From Prionace glauca (taxonomy: Eukaryota; Chordata; Chondrichthyes; Carcharhiniformes; Carcharhinidae): DNA of 64,000 bases. A program made the translations under genes and the position numbers. The first letter of the stretch is position 1. Each line of letters opens with the position of its first letter. The notes under the pieces are model-generated. The model was given only the letters and a program-made list of their open reading frames with translations. It ran no database searches and was not told the DNA's origin. The DNA is taken from NCBI GenBank assembly GCA_037974335.1, contig CM075760.1, positions 4,690,859-4,754,858 of the forward strand, written 5' to 3'. This document shows positions 56,750 through 64,000 of the stretch, in pieces.

Positions 56750-57397
56750 ACGGGATCATTAAAAATGTACTCTTACTTGGGTGTAAAGAGCTACATTACA
56801 GTTACCAATATGATTCAGAAAAAGATGATGTCTGGAGTACCTACTTCCCGTGTTTCCAGCTTTGAAACATCTATGAAGATGTTTTTTCAGAGAAATGAGT
56901 GAGATATTATCTATTTAGACTTCGAAAAACACTTCATAAGGTACCATGCAATAAATTCAATGATGGGACCGAAACCTTTTGCTTTAGAAGTGAGACGTTC
57001 AATTACATTTAGATCGGTTGGCAAGACAGTCAGAAGGCCCTTCTGCTGGGCCCTTCTTTCTGATGGGCAGGTTTGGTGGAGCATTGGCTCACACACTGTA
57101 ACTACAGAACGTCTAATTTACAAGATCATGTGGTCGCTTTGATTTCCATCTCCTGACATTCTGACATGACATTATTAGCGACCCTGCTACCTGCTTTCAC
57201 TGTGTAATAAATCAGTTGTCAGCACAGCGCTGAGATTTCAATACTTTAAGGTGACACTGAGTATTTTCCACATATTCGACACAACCTGCAAACAGAGATT
57301 TGTCTTTATTCAAATTGAGTCCTGCTTTCAATATTGCGTGTTCAATTGGACATTTGCATTCCTGCCAATTTGTTGTGTTAAGATGTGAATATCTATT
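56750..57397. other. Unique sequence, nothing recognised
   Basis: No supported gene or repeat was found here. Short open frames lack any further feature. Confidence 0.3.
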
Positions 57398-58263
57398 TAG
57401 GTAGATTGGCCATGCTAAATTTCCCCTTAGTGTCGTGGGATTAGCAAAATAAATACATGAATAGTGTGGAGGAGCAGAGGGATCTAGGTGTATGTGTACA
57501 TAGATCCCTGAAAGTTGGGAAACAAGTAGATAAGGTTGTTAAGAAGGCGTACGGTGTCTTGGCGTTTATTGGTAAGGGGATTGAATTTAGGAGTCGCAGC
57601 GTCATGATGCAACTGTACACAACTCTGGTGCGGCCACACTTGGAGTTTTGTGTGCAGTTCTGGTCCCCACATTACAGGAAGGATGTAGAGGCTTTGGAGA
57701 GGGTGCAGAGGAGGTTTACCAGGATGTTGCCTGGTATGGAGGGGAGATCCTATGAGGAGAGACTGAGAGATTGAGGTTGTTTTCGCTGGAAAGAAGGCGG
57801 CTAAGAGGGGATCTCATTGAAACATATAAGATGATTAGGGGTTTAGACAGGGTAGATAGTGATAGCCTTTTTCCTAGGATGGAGAAAGCTAGCACGAGGG
57901 GGCACGATTTTAAATTAAGGGGGGGTAGTTATAAGACAGATGCCAGGGGTAGGTTCTTTACCCAGAGGGTGGTGAGGGACTGGAATGCCCTGCCAGCTGC
58001 AGTTGTAAATGCACCTAGTTTGGGGGCGTTTAAGAGATCTGTGGATAGGTTTATGGATGAAAAGGGATTGGTTTAGGCTAGTGGGTCATTGTTTTGTAAC
58101 TGGTCGGCGCAACATCGTGGGCCGAAGGGCCTGTTCTGCGCTGTAATGTTCTATGTTCTATGTTCTATGGAGTTACAGGGATAGGGCCTGGCTGGGATTG
58201 TTGTTGGTGCAGACCCGATGGGTCGGATGGCCTCCCCCTGCACTTTAAGGATTCAATGATTCT
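57398..58263 (+). repeat. SINE interrupted by a LINE family C insertion
   Basis: The SINE body at 57398-57452 (AGATTGGCCATGCTAAATTT) resumes at 58168 (GGAGTTACAGGGATAGGGCC) and ends GATTCAATGATTCTATTATT. The LINE between them inserted later. Confidence 0.8.
57453..58168 (+). repeat. CR1-type LINE family C, nested in a SINE
   Basis: It encodes SVEEQRDLGVCVHRSLKVGK ... LVRPHLEFCVQFWSPHYRK, then a single frameshift after ERLRD and continues LFSLERRRLRGDLIETYK ... FKRSVDRFMDEKGLV. The 3'UTR is CAACATCGTGGGCCGAAGGG with TTCTATG repeats. Confidence 0.92.
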
Positions 58264-58559
58264 ATTATTCTGCCTTGTTTATCTGCTAATTTTTCTGCGA
58301 CATATCCAGACATTTTGCTGCCCAACGGCTAACACCCTTATCTCTGGAACAGAATCTCTGGGTTGGAGTTTTGAACTTGATTAGCATGACAAATGCATCC
58401 GTAACCCGGCCGAACTGGCAGATGACCAGCGGGCAAATCCACTCAATAGCAGGCGGGCAAGAACGGGCACGTTTCCAGATCAGCCATACGCCAGAAGGGA
58501 ATGAAAAAACACTCATGTGCTTTGCCAAAGGTAACATTGAATAATCCAATTAATGATCA

Positions 58560-59905
58560 CAGAACCATAGAACGTTACAGCACAAAAACAGGCCCTTTGA
58601 CCCTTCTTGGCTGTGCCGAACAATTTTTTTGCCTAGTCCCACTGGCCTGAACCTGGACCATATCCCTCCAGACCCCTCTCATTCATGTACGTGTCCAAGT
58701 TTTTCTTAAATGTCAAAAGTGACCGCGCATTTACCACTTCGTCTGGCAGTTTATTCCACACTGCTACCACTCTCTGTGTGAAGAAGACCGCCCCCCCCTT
58801 AATGTTTTACATTTTTAAACTTTTCTCCTTTCACCCTTAACCCATGGTTTTTTCCCTCCCCTAGCCTCAGTGGGAAAAGCCTGCTTGCATTCATTCTATC
58901 TACACCCATCAAAATCTTATACACCTCTCTCAAATCTCCCCTCATTCTTCTACGCTCCAGTGAATAAAGTCTTAACCTATTCAACCCTTCTGTGTAACTC
59001 AGTTTTTCAAGTCCCGGCAGCATCCTTGTAAACCTTCTCTGCACTTTTTCAACTTATTATTATCTTCCCGTAATTAGGTGACCAAAACTGTGCACAATAC
59101 TCTAAATTCGGCCTCACCAATGTCTTATACAACATCGCCATAACATTCCAACTCTTATATTCAATACTTGGATTTATAAAGGCCAATGTACCAAAAGCAC
59201 TCTTTATGACTCTATTTAATTGTGACGCCACTTATAGAGAACTATGCATCTGCATTCCCAGATCCCTCTGTTTTACTGCACTCTTCAGAGTCCTACCATT
59301 TACCTTGCATGTTCTACCTTGGTTAATCCTTCCAAAATGCAATGCCTCATGCTTGTCTGCGTTAAATTCAATTTGCTATTTTTCAGCCCATTTTTCTAAC
59401 TGGTCCAAATCCCTCTGCAAACTTTGAAATCCTTCCTCACTGCCCACTTCACCTCCAATTTTTGTATCATCAGCAAATTTGCTGATCCAATTTACCACAT
59501 TGTCATCCAGATCATTGATATAGATGACAAACAACAATGGACACAACACTGAACCCAATGGCACACCACTAGTCACAGGCCTCCACTCAGAGAATCAGTC
59601 CTGCACTACCACTCTCTGGCTTCTTCCATTGAGCCAATATGTAATCCAATTTACTACTTCTCCACGTATACCTAGCGACTGAACCTTCCTAACTAACCTC
59701 CCATGCGGGACCTTGTCAAAGGCCTTACTGAAGTCCATGTAGACAACATCCACAGCTTTCCCTTCATCCATTTTCCTGGTAACCGCCTCGAAAAACTCTA
59801 ATAAATTGGTTAAACATGACCTACCACGCACAAAGTCATGTTGACTCTCCCTAATAAGTCCCTATCTATCCAAATATTTGTAGATCCTATCTCTTCGAAT
59901 TTGTA
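58560..59905 (-). repeat. CR1-type LINE family D, long RT-containing copy
   Basis: The minus strand holds RT motifs in order: [69 protein letters not shown], then NLEYCAQFWSPNYGK and RRFTRMLPGLEKLSYTEGLN. The 3' end at left reads AGAACCATAGAACGTTACAG. Several stops and shifts make it inactive, but about 1.35 kb of one copy is preserved. Confidence 0.9.
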
Positions 59906-59974
59906 GATTCAATCTCCTTCATCGTTGGCATCACCCTCTTCAGGCACAGTACCTGAAAAGGGGAATGTCTATGT

Positions 59975-60080
59975 ATCATCTGAGTGTATGTGTGTGTGCA
60001 TGCCAGCGTTTGTGTGTATGTGTGTGTGTATACGTGTGCATGTGCGTTGGCACAAGTATGTGTTTGTGCGTGTGTTTTAT
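59975..60080. repeat. (GT)n-rich microsatellite
   Basis: Interrupted TGTGTG/TGTATG blocks, similar in type to the one at 51688. Confidence 0.85.
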
Positions 60081-60224
60081 ACATACATAGGCTTCTTTTT
60101 ACCTGCATTGTAATATAAATATTACATGAAGACACTCGGGCGCAATAGTTTGACTTTTTGTCAATAACTGGAGTTTATTTTAATAAGTAACATTCCATTG
60201 ATTTAGTGTAATGACACAATATTT

Positions 60225-60563
60225 GGGCGGCACGGTAGCACAGTCGTTAGCACTGCTGCTTCACAGCTCCAGGGTCCTGGGTTCGATTCCCGGCTCGGGT
60301 CACTGCCTGAGGGAGTTTGCACATTCTCCTCGTGTCTGCGTGGGTTTTCTCCGGGTGCTCCGGTTTCCTCCCACAGTCCAAAGACGTGCGGGTTAGGTTC
60401 ATTGGCTATGCTAAAATTGCCCCTTAGTGTCCTGGGATGTGTAGGTTAGAGGGATTAGCAGATAAATGTGTTGGGATATGGGGATAGGGTCTGGGTGGGA
60501 TTGTGTTCGGTGCAGACTCGATGGGCCGAAGGGCCTGTTTCTGCACTGTAGGGTTCTATGCTG
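60225..60563 (+). repeat. SINE family A, full length
   Basis: It has an intact tRNA-like head with B box GGTTCGATTCC and a GGGCCGAAGGGCCTGTTTCT end. It lacks a few bases at CTGCCTGAGGGAG compared with other copies. Confidence 0.93.
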
Positions 60564-60584
60564 ATTCTATATGCAGGGTAGAAT

Positions 60585-60662
60585 AGGTGTGGGCTGATGT
60601 GGCGGTGCGGGCTCGTTGGGCCGAAGCGCCTGTTTCCGGTGCTGTGTTGTTCTTTGTTCTGT
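60585..60662 (+). repeat. SINE family C, 3' end only
   Basis: GGGCTCGTTGGGCCGAAGCG and the TTGTTCTTTGTTCT tail, about 75 bp. Confidence 0.75.
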
Positions 60663-60919
60663 TTAATATTTTATACACTAAAAGTGATAAGCGTTTTCGT
60701 TCTTATTGAAAGATGGCCAAACAGCAGTTACACATGGAAATACAGCGAGAAACCGTCTCGTTTGAAATTACTATATTTCTTTCAACATGAAACATAATTT
60801 TTTTTCCACCCATCGTTGTTTCCTCGATTTCTACATAAAGAATCCAGCTCAGCAGCTGAAACGTCCAAGGCCACTGTTAAATTGTTATGAGACAATGACA
60901 GAAGGGTGGGAGGGGAGGT

Positions 60920-60936
60920 GGGGGGGGGGGGGGGGG
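60920..60936. repeat. Poly-G run
   Basis: Seventeen G after GGAGGGGAGGTG make a likely G-quadruplex-forming and slippage-prone stretch. Confidence 0.9.
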
Positions 60937-61218
60937 ATCCAATTTCCCATTTAATTCTGATTGGATGAAGAATGAATACAGGCTTGGCTGAGAAGCAACG
61001 AGATGATTTCAGCACCCAACAATCGAAGCCACAGAAAAATCAAAACAGCGATCAACACTTATCAATAACGAAGGGAGAGCAAAGTGTAAAATTAGATAAA
61101 CAGCCTCTGTGTAACCTTCCCAGCCATCTTTCTCCGAGCAGTTGAAGTCAACTGTTAGTATGGAACAGTTATTATCATCTCCACATTAGGTAGATAACTT
61201 AACATGTTATACATCTTA

Positions 61219-61613
61219 TAGAGATCTATAAGATAACGAAGGGGATGGATAGGGTAGAGGTAGAGAGGTTCTTCCCGCTTAGAAAGGATAGCAGGACTAG
61301 AGGGCACAGCCTCAAGATAAGGGAGGGGGGCGCAGTTTAGAACGGAGTTGAGGAGGAACTCCTTCACTCCAAGGGTGGTGAATCTCTGGAATTCTCTGCC
61401 CGTTGAAGTGGTAGAGGCTACCTCGCTAAATATATTTAAGTCACGGGTAGATAGGTTTTTGACAGATAAGGGAATTAAGGGTTATGGGGAGAAAGCGGGA
61501 AAGTGGAAATGATCCACTTCAGATCAGCCATGATCTTATTGGATGGCGGGGCAGACTCGAGGGGCTAGATGGCCTACTCCTGCTCCTATTTCTTATGTTC
61601 TTATGTCTGAAAA
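61219..61613 (+). repeat. CR1-type LINE family A variant, 3' end
   Basis: It encodes EIYKITKGMDRVEVERFFPL-like text, then a G6 run with a frame break, then SLPVEVVEATSLNIF and the 3'UTR with a TTCTTATGTTCTTATGT tail. Confidence 0.9.
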
Positions 61614-61881
61614 TAAATCGAATCGTTAAAAGGAAATTAAAGTACCAGATATTGCCAAAAATGGGTTCAGAATAACTGCACAAAAGAAAAAGCTGATTTC
61701 ACGTATACGGTATTCCCCCGATGATAACATCTAGGCGATTTACGGTTACTCTGGACCTTACTGTCTATCTTAAAATATGGTTGGAAAAGAATAAAGAGTG
61801 ATCTTAAACTAAAGCTGAAAACCTATTAATACAGGGTGCGTTTGGGGTAGGGTCAGGAGGTCGTTTGAAATTGTTAAACAT

Positions 61882-62877
61882 TTAAGCGTTACAGCAGCAG
61901 GGTCTCCAGTTAAAGTTCTGGGATCTGAAAATGTATAATAAGGGATTGAGAAAGGCAGTGAAAGAAGTAAGAATCCAGGTGTAAAATTGAACATTGCATC
62001 GGTAAAATGCTGCACCTGAATTCGATGGATCTAGCAGATCTTTGACGCCAAAATACAATTCCGGGATGTGATAAGGGGCAAAGCAGAAAATGAGAAGAAC
62101 CAAAATCCCCGCAATTGTCTTCAACACTTTCTTCTTCATCAACTTCATGGATTCCTTCCCTGTTCCTACTTCTATCAGCTTCTTTGATATCAGGGTATAG
62201 CAGATCAACAGGATCAGTACTGGGACACCAAACACCATAACCTCAGCAGCAAGGCTGAATATTTTCCATGGTTTCCACGCGATGGACACTTCCTTGCATG
62301 ACACTCTCTTTGATGATATCGTTTTTGCCATGTAAAACTCGCCTAGACTCAGAGCGAAGATTGCCAGCCAAGTTACAATGGACAGCCCAACATAATATTG
62401 GTGCTTTCTCCAGGACTGAGACCTGATGGAGTGGACCACAGCTATGTATTGGTCAACAGCAATGCAGGTCATGAACAGTGGGTTGCCATAAAGATTGATT
62501 ACATACAAAAGAATAATAAAATCATCATACACTGAGATATGATCTACAGTAAGAGCAAGAATGCCAAGTGCGGAAGCCAGAATAATCAAAAAGTTGGTGA
62601 TGATTAAGTCAAGTAGGAGTACATCAGAAGCCGACGAGAGTTTCTTTAATCTTATGATATGCCACAGTGCAATTACGTTTCCACTGATTCCTAACACAAT
62701 TACGAAGCTAAAAATGCAGACAAAGATGCTCGATTGAAACCAAATCAGCATTTCGAAGTTGCTGACAATTGAGGGCATGAGGCTTGAATTTTCACTCTGG
62801 TTGAATGTGTTGACCTCCGACCAGTGGGTGGCGACTGCTACATTCCAGTTGACAAAAGTAGCTATTTCATCAGCCAT
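61882..62877 (-). CDS. Class A GPCR, P2Y/lysophospholipid-like (delta-type) orphan receptor
   Basis: The single exon encodes 331 aa. The N terminus has a possible N-glycosylation site (NQSENSS). Seven hydrophobic segments follow, with TM1 IVLGISGNVIALW, TM3 NLYGNPLFMTCIAVDQYIAV (DQY in place of DRY), TM6 IFCFAPYHI and TM7 FLNPLLYIF, then a Cys-rich tail (PCCCNA) suitable for palmitoylation. NLYGxxxFxTCIxVD and FxPYHI are typical of the P2Y/LPA/PAR-like branch, which usually senses nucleotides, lipids or peptides. Oddities are that TM2 carries Asn (LLLDLIITN) where Asp2.50 is usual and that the Cys before TM3 is missing while the loop-2 Cys (RVSCKE) remains. It is probably an intronless coding gene, and the exact subfamily was not resolved. 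Confidence 0.85.
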   Translation of the reverse strand: MADEIATFVNWNVAVATHWSEVNTFNQSENSSLMPSIVSNFEMLIWFQSSIFVCIFSFVIVLGISGNVIALWHIIRLKKLSSASDVLLLDLIITNFLIILASALGILALTVDHISVYDDFIILLYVINLYGNPLFMTCIAVDQYIAVVHSIRSQSWRKHQYYVGLSIVTWLAIFALSLGEFYMAKTISSKRVSCKEVSIAWKPWKIFSLAAEVMVFGVPVLILLICYTLISKKLIEVGTGKESMKLMKKKVLKTIAGILVLLIFCFAPYHIPELYFGVKDLLDPSNSGAAFYRCNVQFYTWILTSFTAFLNPLLYIFRSQNFNWRPCCCNA

Positions 62878-63310
62878 CGTGCACTGAAGAACACTTGCAA
62901 AAAGAGAAAGTTATATCGTCCAATAACAGTTGACACGCCGCCGTAAGATTATTGATTGTTAAGTTATTTGTGTTGTCGCCGATGTACTTGAAGGGTACCA
63001 CCTGGGAAATGCTTTGAATTCTATGGACGCCAGCAGATATTAGACATCCCAATGATGGCGGCTTGCAGAGTGGCAAAACTGAAAGAGGAATCAGAAACCT
63101 GTAAATTTGTAGATTCCAATATAGTTATTGAAGAACCAGAAGTAAAGTAATCCTGTATGTTGGAAAGCGAGCTAACTGAACCTCTCTGACTCTTTCCTGG
63201 GATAGTGTCTGTTCCCTGATTGTGGTTACCATTCCCTTCTCTAATGACGACACTGGGAGTAAGGACTATTGTCTCCCCGTCTTTCTATTTCAGCCTCTGT
63301 CTCAGTCTCT
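62878..63310. other. 5' side of the single-exon receptor, nothing firm
   Basis: A short in-frame upstream open frame (to 63076 on the minus strand) overlaps the receptor start in another frame. No promoter motif or splice acceptor could be asserted. Confidence 0.3.
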
Positions 63311-64000
63311 TTCACTCTGGAAGATATCTACCATGTTGGTGTTTCAGTATCCCTGGCCTTCTATATAGCTACAAACTGATCGGCCTCATTCGGTGCCACC
63401 CGCTCACAAAGGACCGAAATGCTGACTAGCATATTTCAGTTCCTCACTTCAGCCAGATACATGAACATTGATTTGCGGCGCTCAGTGCCTCTCACTCAAG
63501 AGGACACCTGTACATTAATCAAAGTGTTTCAGACTACCAACTTGGGAAAATATCTGAACACTGGCTGATCGGTTCCTAAGTCTTTGTCACACAGGGAGAT
63601 TAACTTGTGTTAACCGACGTACTGGTGTCTCTCAATTTCCTCCCTTTCAGCAAAATAGTCGCACGCTGTTTGACTCTCAGTCCCACGCTCTTAGGCAGAC
63701 ATCTGTACACTGACTGCTCCTTCCCAGTCCGTCCCCCTCAAGAAGATATTTGTACTCTGACTGCTGTCTCTCAGCCCCCAGTCTCACGGCGAGATATCTG
63801 TACATTGACTATGTCTCTCAGATCCTCCCTCTCAGAGAGATATCTGTACACTGAATTGTGTTTATCAGCACTGTCTCCCAGGGAGGCATCTGGACACAGA
63901 CTGTTGCCTCTCAGTCCCCACTCTCAAAGCGAGATATCTACATACTGACATGTGTCCCTCAGACCCTCCCCCTCCGTGAGATATCTGTACACCACTGAAC
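63310..64000. repeat. Degenerate 47-bp minisatellite, open at the window edge
   Basis: The core AGATATCTGTACACTGACTG recurs at 63697, 63744, 63792, 63838, 63884, 63932 and 63979 (spacing 46-48 bp), with older units near 63499, 63547, 63598 and 63648 and weaker ones from about 63318. The linker is TCTCAGTCCC-rich. The array continues beyond the window. Open frames inside it are by-products of the period. Confidence 0.88.

Noticed and set aside
63607-63948. 113-codon plus-strand open frame with internal repeats
   Set aside because: It is produced by the 47-bp minisatellite period and is not a gene.
1-64000. CRISPR arrays, operons or bacterial mobile systems
   Set aside because: Repeat content, introns and gene families are vertebrate. 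The only tandem repeats are microsatellites and one minisatellite.

Overview
The window reads as nuclear DNA of a cartilaginous fish, most likely a shark. The main evidence is the repeat content: dozens of 5'-truncated CR1-type LINEs with 8-bp-type tails, several tRNA-derived SINE families of the elasmobranch kind, and spliced vertebrate genes of the GPCR and antigen-receptor families. No bacterial or operon-like gene organisation is present. By eye, well over half of the 64 kb is interspersed repeat.

Host genes. (1) An apparently intact two-exon GPR139-like class A receptor lies on the minus strand (exon 1 at 5617-5713, exon 2 at 1236-2137; about 332 aa). (2) A tandem duplicate of it is a pseudogene (exon 1 at 22279-22375, exon 2 at 16911-17800). 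(3) A third, divergent paralogue lies on the plus strand (exon 1 at 39950-40019, exon 2 at 42266-43167; about 323 aa) with the same phase-1 intron. (4) A single-exon receptor of the P2Y/lysophospholipid-like branch lies on the minus strand at 61882-62877 (331 aa). (5) Antigen-receptor pieces lie among them. One is a TCR alpha/delta-type V segment with leader, intron and an excellent 23-bp-spacer recombination signal (8896-9402, frameshifted in framework 1). Another is a single immunoglobulin heavy-chain transmembrane exon with no constant-domain exon in view (29011-29150). There are also two weak V-like relics in the duplicated unit.

Layout. 1-5920 and 14.8-22.6 kb are two copies of one tandem duplication carrying the GPR139-like gene. 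SINE and LINE insertions private to one copy leave a matching empty site in the other. 6-14.7 kb holds a LINE, the TCR V pseudogene, a divergent pair of CTCF-like motifs, a tRNA-Pro-like sequence and an old LINE. 22.6-29.2 kb holds SINEs, two unassigned open segments, a second tRNA-Pro-like sequence and the Ig transmembrane exon. 29.2-39.8 kb is an almost continuous pile of nested LINE fragments with one retrovirus pol fossil. 39.9-43.2 kb is the third receptor. 43.2-61.6 kb is again SINE/LINE rich, with a tRNA-Arg-like sequence at 47.1 kb. 61.9-62.9 kb is the fourth receptor, and a 47-bp minisatellite runs off the right edge.

No previously undescribed protein system is claimed. The most unusual points are the mixing of GPR139-like receptors with TCR and Ig fragments, the two 90-nt tRNA-Pro-like sequences that share an insertion next to the anticodon and also share 3' flanks, and a short GGCC-GAAG-GGCC motif common to the 3' ends of several unrelated SINE and LINE families.
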